64,000 bases of DNA from Punica granatum (lineage: Eukaryota > Streptophyta > Magnoliopsida > Myrtales > Lythraceae), in assembly GCF_007655135.1 (NCBI RefSeq), contig NC_045132.1, positions 15,066,001 through 15,130,000 of the forward strand. The letters run 5' to 3'. Positions 33,314-45,393 of this stretch are shown here, piece after piece. The notes beneath the pieces were generated by a model. The model was not told where the DNA came from. It made no database searches and saw nothing but the letters and a program-made list of their open reading frames with translations. Each line of letters opens with the position of its first letter. The first letter of the stretch is position 1. The translations under genes were made by a program, and so were the position numbers.

Positions 33314-34434
<1,121 letters not shown>

Positions 34435-34442
34435 GTCTGAAT

Positions 34443-36388
34443 GAAGAAGAATGGAAAAGGAAGAAAAGAGAAGACCTGTTCAAAGGGGACAACCCCTCTG
34501 TCATCATTTTTATTATTATTATTTTAATTAATTATTATTGTTTATTTATTTATTCGTACGATCAATCGATAAATCGATTTCTCGGGATCCATCGATATTT
34601 TCGAAATGAAAATTTTGAAATCGTGAGATTTGAGAAATAATTGACTCTGAGAATTTTAATTTGTATTAAAGGGGACCGAATTTCGATAAAAATATTATTG
34701 AACCTCTGACACACGTCAGTCATAATTGCTCGATTATTTCGAATTTCTCATCCTTTCAAACGGGCATCCGAAAAATGATCTAAAACCATCGCTGTGTTCA
34801 AAAAAATTTAAGGATCGATATCATGTGAAAAAATACTTTCAATCTCAAGCATTGCCTCGAACTTCGAAAGAAATTAAGATTGTTACACGTAAAGCCTGAT
34901 TTAACTTTTCAACCAAATACCCAAAAATTGATCTAGGATCACCATTGTGTTTAGAAAAATTTAGGGATCAATGTTGTGTAGAAAAATATTTTTCGACCTC
35001 GAGTTTTTTTTCCGGATCTTGAAAATTGAAGTTGATGCACGTGAAATTCGAAAATGTCCCGTAGAGTATTTTTTCTGAAAATTTATAAAATTAGCGTTAA
35101 ATTATGAAAATGCCCCCATTTTCAAAAGTTGTGCATGCTCAAGCAATTAACTGGAAATACTTCCCTCTAATGGATAACAGAAATGACAATTTTATCTTCC
35201 TCTGAAGTCGGTGGATCAAAATGGAATGCTGATAATGTTTCAAATTCATTTATTGACTTTCCATATTTTTTAGCATAACGATAGTCTATGATTATCTTTT
35301 TTTCGCTAAACCCAGGAAAAAAATTCGCTAAGCCCAAGAATATCTTTTTGGCACCAAGATTTCAAAAGTTAGATCTCATAATGTCCAGACGGTACCTTAG
35401 GAATATCTTACTGACACCAAGATTTCAAAATCGAGATCTGATAATGTCTAAGTTGGCATTTGGTTTCATAATAGAGTTATTGATCTATTTATGTCTACTT
35501 AACCATTTCATTCTACCGCACCTTAAGAAAATGAAAATAAAATAGGTGGAAAATTGTATTATTAAAAAATTAATAGTTATAATTATTAAGAAAAAGTATG
35601 TGAAATAATTTATTATAAAATTATAAAAAAAAATTATAATGGAGAGAATTTAATATTGAAAAATAAATTATAATAATGGTCAAAAAAATATGTTAAAAAA
35701 TTATATTAAATTGGAGAAAAAATACAAAAGCAACCATTGTATTGTTGAATAGAGAAAAATATATAGTAAAATTGAGTTGAGTAAAATCTTGATTTGAAAT
35801 CAACAAAGCGCTAAGTGATTCTAAATTTTCGCCATCTTGTCTGGATATTCGATTTTCGAAGCCTTTTGTGTTTCTTGGTCCTTTGCTGTCGCAAGGAAAA
35901 ATTTCATGGTCTCAAAATATTTAGCCCAATTCCCAAAGTAAAGATATGGATCTAAGAACCCAAATGACACCAAAATTCAACTTTTGAGCCGAGATCAATA
36001 ATCAATTTTGTTTAAATTCGTGTCGAGTGAGTAATTTTAAGGTATTTATCTGCCATCATATCGTGTGTAGATGAATGCACCAAATAAGGAAATGCCATGT
36101 TAGCTGTCGCCTATGGATGTTCATGTGGTGCCGCGTGACTTAGCCGTAACGCTGCCAGTTAGGACCCAGGAGGCCATGGTTGATGGGTCAAATGGATCAC
36201 ACTCCTTTTTTGGTCCTTATATTTTTTCTTAGTAATTTTTTTTTTAATCTCATTTTAAAATTTATTAAAAAATTATTCTTTTTTGGTAAAAATTTAAAAA
36301 AAAGTGAATTTATTTGGTTCAGTCAACCGTGGTTTACCGAATCAAAACATAATAATGTAACTTACCTAACCTTTTTAAACAAAAGAAT
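34443..36388. other. Intergenic AT-rich sequence before PhzF-like gene 2
   Basis: No gene. It has imperfect direct repeats at about 34760-34850 and 34917-35005, and two tandem units of about 63 bp near 35338-35460 (ACACCAAGATTTCAAAA core). An AT-rich stretch near 35540-35790 resembles 45580-45870. The end of the duplicated gene block is near 36389. Confidence 0.5.
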
Positions 36389-36536
36389 CACATCGTTAGA
36401 GAACTGGTTAGTGGGACTGTTCGACATTTTTTGTTTTGTTTTTTTTGGGGTCAGTTTGACTTAGTTCGGTTACGTGGTCTTTTTGCCAACCGCTAGTGGA
36501 CAAGGCATTGGACTCTGCAGCAAGAGGTAAGTGGCG

Positions 36537-36597
36537 TGGCGGCTGCCTGCCTCTGACTTACATTTGTATTATTGCCCGTCTTCCTTCTCACCTTCAG
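36537..36597 (+). other. Possible leader intron of PhzF-like gene 2
   Basis: Donor AGAG|GTAAGT and acceptor CTTCTCACCTTCAG|GC, 61 bp, with a CTGAC branch-like motif, ending 10 bp before the ATG. At 61 bp it is at the short limit for plant introns. The aligned donor in copy 1 is destroyed. Confidence 0.4.
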
Positions 36598-36607
36598 GCA
36601 TCTGTAA

Positions 36608-38323
36608 ATGGCGAAATCGTTGGTCCGATACTCAGTGGTACGCTCTGCTTCCATCTCTGGACTGCATGCTGATTATCTGTCAGTGGATCTTTATTTATTC
36701 TGGGGGTGTGGTTGACAGGTGGACGCCTTCACTGACTCCCCATTCAAGGGGAACCCGGCGGCAGTGTGCTTCCTGGAGGAGGAGAAGGCCGACGACTGGC
36801 TGCAGGCGGTGGCCACCGAGTTCAAGATCTCCCAGACCTGTTACCTCACTCGCACATCGGGCCCGGCGAGGTTCGGTCTCCGGTGGTTCACCCCCGTCGC
36901 CGAGGTTGCTTCTGCTTCACTATTTTATCATGCGACTGTGTCTTATTTATGTTGATTGCTGCTCCTGTTCTTTGTATTCCGTGCTTGCTTGTTCGATTCT
37001 AATGAGACCCCACATAGCAGCAGGATTGGGGATTCTTGATGCTGTGTTCCTTGCTCTGTTGTCATTGTTGGTCGGGTCAAACTTTCGATTGGAAGATGAG
37101 ATCTGCCAGTCAAGTAGTCGACGAATCAGTCTTTAAACGAAGATATTCAGCTTCTGCTAATTTCCGCTATTGCTTTAGAATTTCATTTGGAATCTGTTCG
37201 ATCGACCCGGCATACACATTTACTTGTGACTTATCAATAACTTCAAGTAGGAGAGTGTTAAGTCATAGTTTCCTTGTGCTGCTCTCAGGTCAAGCTATGC
37301 GGTCATGCGACTCTAGCGGCTGCTCACTCTCTTTTATCGTCTGCTAGTGTAGATTCCGATGTTATCGAGTTTAAGACCTTATCGGGGATTCTAACTGCTA
37401 AGAGGGTACCCGAGGTCAAGACTCCTTGCATCTCAGTTACCCAGAATGGGGAAGCTGCATGTTTCTTTATTGAGCTGGATTTTCCGATGGTCCCAGTTTC
37501 GGATTACAGTGGTGGCCAGTGGGCATTAATCTCCAAAGCATTGAATGGCACCTCGGTTATCGAGATGAAGATGACAGCAGCAGATGACCTCCTTGTAAAT
37601 CTTCTGCCTTGTTTTATTTCCCCAGCCTGTGATACCAAAGTTTGCAGTTACTTATTTATGAACAAAAATGTATCAAATGGAGACCTGCTGGGAAAAGATT
37701 TAATCGCCATGCTATTGATTTCTTTATATAGTATTTGGGGTCTTGAGGTAAAGGTAAATCCATTTTCTGCAGGTTGTTTTCTCATCAGCTGAAGAAGTTG
37801 AAAATTTCCAGCCTCAGTTTGATGAGATAGAAAAGTGTCCCGGAAGGGGCCTGTTGATAACAGCAGCAGCTCCCCCAGATTCCAGTTTCGATTTTTACAG
37901 TCGATTCTTCTGTCCAAAGCTCGGAATTTATGAGGTAGCTTGCATTACATACATCAAACTGGCTTTTCCGTGGCACTCTCTAATGTTGAACTGTGTGAAT
38001 TAATTGTCCAGGATCCTGTCTGTGGGAGTGCACACTGTGCCTTAGCACCGTATTGGTGCGAGAAACTCAGGAAGGATCAATTTATAGCAAATGCGGTAAT
38101 CTCCCTCCCAATCACCCTGTCTCTCGAGCAGAATTTGTCTTTCTGTGTATGGATTAACTGTGAAATACGTCTCCATCTTAGTGGAGTGAGTTAGTTAACG
38201 ATACGCTGAACTCAGGCATCTCCTCGAGGTGGAGTACTGCACCTGCAGCTCGACAAGCGGAACCAACGAATGCTGCTGCGAGGTAAAGCTGTTACTGTAA
38301 TGGAAGGCTCTCTTCTCGTTTAG
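36608..38323 (+). CDS. PhzF-like protein, copy 2, catalytic Glu replaced by Gln
   Basis: Six exons: 36608-36637, 36719-36904, 37289-37594, 37773-37934, 38012-38095 and 38216-38323. All splice sites are intact GT-AG and exon lengths are identical to copy 1, giving 291 aa. By hand count about 26 of 876 coding bases differ, giving about 16 amino-acid changes. The key change is codon GAG to CAG at residue 49 (FKISQTCYL against FNISETCYV). This is the position of PhzF Glu45, the proposed catalytic acid/base. Residue 74, next to LCGHATLA, is Lys instead of Glu. His78 and Asp229 are kept. The frame is open and the exon structure conserved, so it is probably transcribed, but isomerase activity is doubtful. 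It could be a decaying duplicate, or a protein with a non-catalytic or altered role. Confidence 0.85.
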
Positions 38324-38850
38324 TCAGTCATTTTTGGGCGGGGGGAGTGGGGGAGTGTCAATGAAGCTGATCAGATTGGCCTCTTTGGATTTGGCACATT
38401 GCAACGATGACAAAAGACAGTAGTCGGATACTCAAGAAATCGTCAATCAAACCTTGATGCCCCAATTTGGACAATCTCCAATTGGATTCGGCATGGAATA
38501 ATGCCATTGTTCTAGGCTCATAAGTCTCCCTTTATAACCGAAATTAGACTACATGTTTACTTGAATATTGTTTCATAGATAAATTATCCAAGTTTTAATG
38601 TGATTTATCTTTAATTACTATTTTAAGTCTAAGATTGTATGTGCCAAAGGTTTTATTATGATTTATCTTTAAGATTGTACGTGCCAAAGGCAATCATTTC
38701 TGTATGTGTTTTTAATTAAATATTACAATAAAATAATCATTTCATGTACTTCTCTACAATTACAAAGGCCGAAGAGTCTATTATCTCACTTTCATGTACT
38801 ATATATCTGCTAGGCCACTTTACTCTCCTGCTCGGAGACGAGCGACATCA
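38324..38850. other. 3' flank of PhzF-like gene 2
   Basis: Homology with copy 1 continues for about 50 bp after the stop (to about 38377) and then ends. The rest is AT-rich with a short repeated GATTTATCTTTAA motif. No gene. Confidence 0.5.
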
Positions 38851-39425
38851 AGCAAACAGTGAAAGCTCTAAAGCTCTTCTCGAGCCGCATCAATCAGAGA
38901 TAACCCAAAAAGAACGCTTTTCAGAAGTTGCAGAACAGAGTGCAAGTTTTACGTTTGACATGGTGCATATAGGAACTTGCAGGAATTGGTAATGTAGAAG
39001 TCCTGTTCTCTGCAAATTCAGTCATGGATTTACGAATGCTTAAAACACCTAAGATGAAACATACATGCTGAGCAATGCTTCTGCCTCAGCCAACTTTGGA
39101 AGCTCGAAAAGCTCTTCTCGAGCAACATCAGTCAGAGCAGAATTCAAACAGAAGGCTTTTCAGAAGTTAAAGAACAAACTGCAAGTTTTCTATTTGATAT
39201 GGTGCATATAGGAACTTGCAGGAATTGGTAATGCAGAAGTCCTGTAAATTCACTCATCGATTTACGAATGCTTAAAACACCTAGGATCAAACACACATGG
39301 CCAGCAATGCTTCTGCCTCAGCAAACAGTGAAAGCTCGAAAAGCTCTTCTCAAGCAACATCAAGCAAAGCAGAATCGAAATAGAACGTTTTTCAGAAGTT
39401 GCAGAGCAAACTGTTAGACTGGAAA
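38850..39425. repeat. Three-copy tandem repeat, period about 232-238 bp
   Basis: AAGCTCTTCTC recurs at about 38871, 39109 and 39341. Each unit also holds TTTTCAGAAGTT; the first two hold GGTGCATATAGGAACTTGCAGG, and GATTTACGAATGCTTAAAACACCTA joins units. The third copy is partial. It lies 3' of the minus-strand coding-like fragment at 39560-39937, so it may be duplicated 3'-UTR or 3' exon sequence. Confidence 0.8.
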
Positions 39426-39559
39426 CTACGAATACAACATGGACTAAGGAACCGAACAGATTACAATGTAAAAAGCTAAGAGACAAACTCCATTGGCATT
39501 TAAAGACACAGGGCTCTCTTCTAGAAGGGAAATATAACGTCATATAGCTGGTGGATAAC

Positions 39560-39937
39560 TGTAAAAGACAGGGCTGACTTGACTTACAAGTTTCCCAAGA
39601 TGCAGCAGCTCAGGGAGTATGACCCTCAAGAAATGTGATTTCACCAGCTTGTAATGAATCCGACGGAGAAGATCATTCCTTCCTGCACCTGGAGAAACCA
39701 CTGTAGACGTTGAGAGCTTGCAGTCACAATGTGTTCCAGATATCCCCGCAAACTCTCTCCCCTGAGACTCCTATCCTTCATGTAGGTATGCTTCCGGAGG
39801 GGAACCCCATCAGTGAGAAGGGCAGAGCAAAAGCTCGGTTTTCTTTTCGGGTCAAATATCAGAGAGAGAAGGGCAGTTGTATGAAAATGATTTACCGGAC
39901 AGTCGTCATGGATAAATTGCACGAGGAAAGAGAACAA
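39560..39937 (-). pseudogene. Unrecognised coding-like fragment, minus strand
   Basis: The minus strand from about 39870 reads SALLTDGVPLRKHTYMKDRS and continues to YLEHIVTASSQRLQWFLQ. Its codon use looks coding-like. The frame stops at 39641, but the adjacent frame from about 39690 continues RNDLLRRIHYKLVKSHFL to about 39580, suggesting a splice or a frameshift at the CAGGTGCAGG sequence. I do not recognise the family. It could be the last exon of a gene fragment or a decayed duplicate. Confidence 0.35.
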
Positions 39938-39939
39938 AT

Positions 39940-40728
39940 CCGGGGAAACTTCGTTGATTGTTTACCAAAAAAAAAAAAAACCTTCGTTGAATTTTAAAAT
40001 TTTTTAAGTAGATTTTTGTCGAATTGGCTTCAATCGGTACCATAATATCACTTCCTTCTTTAATAATTTCCCCACAATTTTAGTAAAATTTTGGAATAGA
40101 TATATACACATCCAGAAAGGGATGAATTTAATGGAAGTCGACATCATGCAGTCAATGAACTCCATATATGTTCCCTCTGTACTTTATTGCTCGTCGACTT
40201 CACATAACAAGTTCTTCTCTAGAATCCTTCTAGTGTAATGTTCTATGACACTTCATAAAGCATTAATCATCCAGGGCTTAGCCAAGTTTGATTCTTCGAT
40301 CGTCCCAAGCTGTGCGTCACTCCATTGATGACGTCTAAGATAGCTTGATCAGCGAGGCAATCAAATCATGCATTGCAAAAGATCGGTGTATATTAATCCA
40401 AGGCAATCTAACGAGATGAAATCTCCAGTTGCTTCCTTCAGTTCAAATAGGAATTTTAACAGGAGATCTCAATTTACTTTCACCTTGGAATTAGACATGG
40501 ATCTTTTGCTATGCATCATTGCCTCATGGATTGAGCTTTTCTATCTATATGCTCACTATCGTCCCTGGATTCGAGGGTTATATGGATGCTTCCAAGGTAT
40601 AATACTAATTCCGAAGAAAAACTATCCTACGATACATGACACATAGTAAAACCCTGTGAAGTTCACTAAGGCACACAAGAAGCATCTAGTACAGACAATT
40701 CCAACACGAAACCTCAATGGGAGATCGA
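39940..40728. other. Intergenic, 3' side of the lectin receptor kinase gene
   Basis: Contains a poly-A run at about 39965-39980 and AT-rich sequence. The short plus-strand frame 40368-40646 has no supporting features. The last 100 bp probably contain the 3' UTR of the kinase gene. Confidence 0.4.
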
Positions 40729-42771
40729 TCATCTTCCACCTGACAGAATTGAGTCTGCCACGGTGGACGAGGTTGAGAAATCCTTGTCCATTGAGGAAGG
40801 GTACGACATAACAAAATCATCAAATCCCACTCGATGCTTGTTCCTGAATCCACTCGAATAGATGTCGAGGGAGGACGATAAGTGCTGTATCGGCATGTCT
40901 CCTTCCAAGTACTGCACCACTTGCCGCATAGTTGGCCTCACCTCTGGCTCAGCGTGCGAGCACACCAGGCCCAGCTTCAGCACCAGCTCAACTTCCTTGG
41001 CCACGAACTCGTCACCCAAGTTTGGGTCCCTTGCCTCCAGAATCGCCCCTCCTTTGCTCCAGCAGGAGTAGACCCAGTCAACCAAGATCAGATCCTCAGT
41101 TCCTCGTGCCTCAATCGGCCTCCTTCCAGTTGCAACCTCAAGGAGGAAAGCCCCGAATGCAAAGACATCCGTAGCCTTCGTGGCCCTGCCTGTCCTGGTA
41201 TGCTCCGGAGCAAGGTACCCAAGAGTCCCCACCACGTGGGTGGTCTGTGGATCAGTCCCGTGGTCGTACAGCCTTGCAAGCCCGAAATCTCCTAATCTCC
41301 CATTCAATTCGGCATCGAGGAGGACGTTACTCGCCTTAATGTCACGGTGGATCACGACCTGGTCCCACCCTTCATGGAGGTACAAGAGCCCTGAGGCCAC
41401 TCCCTTTATGACCCTAAACCTTTGGGTCCAACTGAGGGTGACCTTGGGTTGGTTGAAGAGGTACTTGTCGAGGCTCCCATTCGGCATGTAATCGTACACC
41501 AAAAGGAGCTCTCCCTTCCTCCGGCAGTACCCAAGGAGAGTGACTAGGTTGCGGTGCCGGAGCCGGCCAATGCTAACAATCTCTGCCACAAATTCCCGGA
41601 TCCCTTGCCTGGAATTATGAGAGATCCTCTTCACAGCGATCTCAAACTTGGAAGTGGGCAATATCCCTCTGTAGACAGTCCCAAAACCACCAGTCCCCAA
41701 CAACTCCTGGTCCCGGAATCCCCGGGTGGCAATATAGAGATCCTTATACTTGAACCGGTGTGGCCCATAATCGAGCTCCCAGTCTTCGAGAACCTCTGCG
41801 TACTTCCTCTTCGTTCTAACGTAATAGACCAGTCCCGAGATTAACACAGATACGGAAAATAAGCACATCACAGGCACCCCGATTGTTAGCAGCTTAGAAG
41901 TTGGCTTCTTTCCTAGTCGAGGAAGGTCAGGAAGCTTAGACAGCTCAAGCCCTTGCACCTGTCCATTCATCTGGAAACTCCAGCCGAGAATGTAATTACG
42001 GGAAAATAAGAATGAACCTGTCGAGGACGAGAACCCGACAAACATGTTCTCCTTGACCACTGTCGAGAGATCAAGTGACATGGAGAGGAGTGGAGTGCTT
42101 GGTTTCACGGCCTTGAAGGGTGCTAAAGTTACATCAATTCTTTTCTCCATCCCATCGTAGTCCACCCAGACTTGCATTGGTTGGCCGCTGATCAGAGTCA
42201 GGTTCTCAAATTTTCCATCACCACCGTCAACATAGTACCCTGCTGGAGCAGATATGGCCGAAACCAGTCCGTTGATGTCAATCCCGACATGGTTATCATC
42301 GATGTCCTGGAACTCAGGACTTCGGACCGTGTCGAGCTCGACGGCAAATACGTGGTTCGTGGCGTTCCCGTTATTTGACCCATTAAAGAGTCCAAAATAA
42401 GTGCTTGGAAGTGCTCCGGGGAGGCCTCTCTGGGGGGCGACCACGAAGGCAATCCCATGGCCACCCCCGACCTGGTCCTTGGAGGTGATCGCGAACACGA
42501 ACGTGGTGGAGAAGGAGAAGACAGAACCTCCATTCGAGTTCTTGAAGCGCACTGGGTTGGGATAAAATGCGTGACCCATCATCTGCTTAGTTTCATTGGT
42601 CAGCCTGAGCAGGCCATTCTGGGTGATTTCTGCAATCCCGTCCAGATCCAAGTTGACCGACCGGAAGCCGTTGAATGTGAACCCAATAGCTTCACCTGAC
42701 CCTGCTCCTACTTGGAGAAAGACCAACGCGAGAAGGAGCTCGGAAATGGTGGCTAGTGCAACAAAATCCAT
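40729..42771 (-). CDS. L-type lectin-domain receptor-like kinase
   Basis: Intronless, 680 aa, complete, as usual for this family. Signal peptide at residues 1 to about 27, legume-lectin domain about 28-270 (FTFNGF start, VFAVELDT, ending ILGWSF), one membrane span about 296-318, then a Ser/Thr kinase about 352-625. The kinase has its Gly loop GTGGFG (359-364), Lys381 in AVK, HRDIKASN with Asp477, DFG (495-497) and APE (521-523), so it should be active. The C-terminal tail is Ser-rich and ends SILSGGR, as in many LecRKs. The LDYGPHRFKYKDLYIATRGF juxtamembrane and the kinase resemble LecRK clade IV and S.4; I cannot separate these without a tree. It is a plasma-membrane receptor, with defence or wall sensing as typical roles. 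The ATG was chosen because it gives a signal peptide and has an upstream TATA-like box. Confidence 0.93.
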   Translation of the reverse strand: MDFVALATISELLLALVFLQVGAGSGEAIGFTFNGFRSVNLDLDGIAEITQNGLLRLTNETKQMMGHAFYPNPVRFKNSNGGSVFSFSTTFVFAITSKDQVGGGHGIAFVVAPQRGLPGALPSTYFGLFNGSNNGNATNHVFAVELDTVRSPEFQDIDDNHVGIDINGLVSAISAPAGYYVDGGDGKFENLTLISGQPMQVWVDYDGMEKRIDVTLAPFKAVKPSTPLLSMSLDLSTVVKENMFVGFSSSTGSFLFSRNYILGWSFQMNGQVQGLELSKLPDLPRLGKKPTSKLLTIGVPVMCLFSVSVLISGLVYYVRTKRKYAEVLEDWELDYGPHRFKYKDLYIATRGFRDQELLGTGGFGTVYRGILPTSKFEIAVKRISHNSRQGIREFVAEIVSIGRLRHRNLVTLLGYCRRKGELLLVYDYMPNGSLDKYLFNQPKVTLSWTQRFRVIKGVASGLLYLHEGWDQVVIHRDIKASNVLLDAELNGRLGDFGLARLYDHGTDPQTTHVVGTLGYLAPEHTRTGRATKATDVFAFGAFLLEVATGRRPIEARGTEDLILVDWVYSCWSKGGAILEARDPNLGDEFVAKEVELVLKLGLVCSHAEPEVRPTMRQVVQYLEGDMPIQHLSSSLDIYSSGFRNKHRVGFDDFVMSYPSSMDKDFSTSSTVADSILSGGR

Positions 42772-42823
42772 GACTCTTCCGCTCGAGAGCTAAGATGGTT
42801 TTGCTCCGTAACAAGTCGAAGAC

Positions 42824-42833
42824 TCTATTTATT
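42824..42833 (-). promoter_or_regulatory. TATA-like box of the lectin receptor kinase gene
   Basis: The minus strand reads TAATAAATAG about 55 bp upstream of the ATG. The spacing would give a short leader of roughly 20-30 bases. Position and sequence are the only support. Confidence 0.3.
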
Positions 42834-42839
42834 ACATGA

Positions 42840-44962
42840 CAGATTCACAGCATCATAAATTGCAACATCTGAGCCATCGATCTTTCGTTGTGTAGTTGGG
42901 TCGAATTTACATGGAGGTAGAAAAAAAACCAATAATTGCTAAGAATAAGACAAGAAAAGGAGAAGTCATTGGCCAATTTTATGATGGAATCATTTTTTAG
43001 TGTCTTGCATATGGTGAAATCAGCTGACACATATTATGTAAGGGAACCATATTTTAGTTTTTACTTCCACGCGACAAGACGTGTAAAAAAATATTAATTG
43101 AATGTTACTCATTCAAATTAATTGAAATATTTATACATAAAAATTTATGAACCAATTGAAGGATGAGTACGCTCGTGCACATCTTTTTCTCATGAGAAGC
43201 TTTCCTAAAGTTGGCCAACATTGTCTGACTTGGTCTTCGCTCGTCTTACATTTTCAATAATGATATTAGACCTTATACTCGTGTTTCGGAAGTTCTTGCT
43301 AGGGCTTGTCCCACGTTTTCTTTCCGTGAAAGATCAGTATAACCACTCCAACTCTCTCTCTCTATACATTAATAAATTCTGAAGCACAGATGTCATGCAA
43401 TCCCTTTATTGCAATTAAAACCGTCCTTTCTCACTTTATCACCCCATCAGAATTCTAAATCCTCTCGTACTGCTACATCTATTTTTCTTTTTCTTTTTCT
43501 TTTTCTTTTTCTTTTTTTGTGAATTCATACAGCCACATCAATTTCTTATACTTCTTAAATTTTTAAGAATTTTTTATGATACTAGATTTTTGCCCTCACT
43601 ACACGCATGATTATATAAATATTATTTTCATTTTCATTACATCTTAAATATTTTTTACATTTCAATTATCTTTTAGTAATAACTGAAAATGATAATAGAT
43701 TTTTTTTATAAATTATTATAATAAATTAAAAATAAAGAATGAAAAAGACAAAAGCAAATGACCATAAAGAGAGAATGGAGAGGGAGAGAAAAAGAGAGGT
43801 GAAAGAACAATGTGGCAGCGTGTTGAAATGGGTAGTTAAAGAGTACATTAAATTATTTGTAACATTAAAAATAAAAATTATCGCTAGAGATGGTCTAGGC
43901 CTATACCATTTTGAATTGGCTAATGCCAATTTAAGCCAATACATTAATTATTTTCGATAAAGATTATTTTTCGAAATTGATGGTCAAAAAATGATTTAGC
44001 TTAAGCTAAACCGTGAATTTTTTACATTCACAAAACTGAAACGTCCGAGTTTTAAGTGCCGAGTAACCAGAATCAATCCAATGGGTTCATTACATTTACA
44101 CACACCTTTTTTTATTACAAGGAAAGTCAATGGGCCTACTATAACAAAATAATATAAACCTTAATATACGTAATATAGGGACATAAGTAGTCTCATAACG
44201 AGAATCAAATTCGAAATCTCTTCATTATTAGGCAAATGCGTCTAGCACTGCCTTATGCCCTTTTTGATTCATTACACCTTGTTTAGAATATGTAGTTTTA
44301 CAATTTCCTCTTTTTTATTTTGTAATAATAGGCTATATTTTCTGAAGATCACTGTGAGGTTTTGCAAAAACTATACATCACCTGGGCTTAGACTCAATCG
44401 TGGGCCATACCAAGTCTGGGCTGAGTCAGATTTTTATTGGGTTCAAATTTTTTGGGATCTGCCCAGGCCATCACCAGTATATAAGCTCTACGAGTGTAGG
44501 TTCAATGATAGATGGCCCCCGTAGAGCATATATTGGTGATGGTACCACGTATGGGTATTTCTCTCTCGTTCTCGAAAATCTTGTACGTGTACGAAAATGC
44601 TCCCAAAATCTTTTTTAGACATTTACTTGATATGGTTAGACATCAGGTCTTTGTCTGTCTATTTCTATGGCCAGAGGACGGTTTTAGTGTCAATTGAAAG
44701 AATGTGAAACGTGAAACATCTCAAAGGAAGAAGTAAAAGGGAGGGGAGACTATATATATATATAGGCCCCCATCATGTTCACATTTCTTGGAGGGTCTCT
44801 CTCATATGTATCACAATACTGGTTTTGTGACTTTATAAATTTCTCTGAATTAATTGGTAAAAAAATGGGAAGATCTTTGGTTCGATGAAGATTTAAAGCT
44901 AATACATTAAATCTATGGAGGTAGTAATCGAAAGAAATAAAGTTTATCATCAACTAGAAATA
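42840..44962. other. Intergenic AT-rich sequence
   Basis: Upstream region of the kinase gene. It contains five TTTTTC units at about 43492-43521 and a short (TA)n at about 44752-44763. No gene or clear transposon ends. The 44370-44530 part is less AT-rich but has no coding motif. Confidence 0.5.
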
Positions 44963-45393
44963 GGGAAAATTAAAACGTTGGTCTTCAAATTTGTAATGAG
45001 CCACCACTTAATGATTTGAATAAATTTTACCATCAATTCGTTCCCCCAATTCCAATTTCGTCTTTCGGCTAGGTACGCCCATCAATTCTTTTAACTGAAA
45101 GCCGATGCTGACGCTTACATGGTGCTAAAGGCATCAAATATATTATTTCTTAATGAAATTGGATAAAACGACATCATTTTAAAATTCAAAAATTCAAAAA
45201 AAATACTAAAACGATGCCGTTTTGGACAATATCATTAAAAAATAATATTTTTGACGCAATTAGCCCACATAAGCATTATTACATCAGCTCGCCGCTAAAG
45301 AAATTGACGGTCAGACCCAACTCCAAAATTTATTCGACTCGTTAAATGGTGGCTCTTTACAAACTTATAGACTAAAGTGTAGTCAGTTTTCTC
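44963..45393. mobile_element. MITE with inverted ends of about 60 bp
   Basis: The left end GGGAAAATTAAAACGTTGG followed by TTTGTAATGAGCCACCA matches the reverse complement of the right end (GAGAAAACTGACTACACTT, then GTTTGTAAAGAGCCACCA) over about 60 bp with several mismatches. It is 431 bp with no coding capacity. The target-site duplication is not convincing. Confidence 0.55.

Noticed and set aside
40862..42793. Plus-strand frames opposite the lectin receptor kinase
   Set aside because: They are antisense shadows of a complete, motif-rich 680-codon gene.
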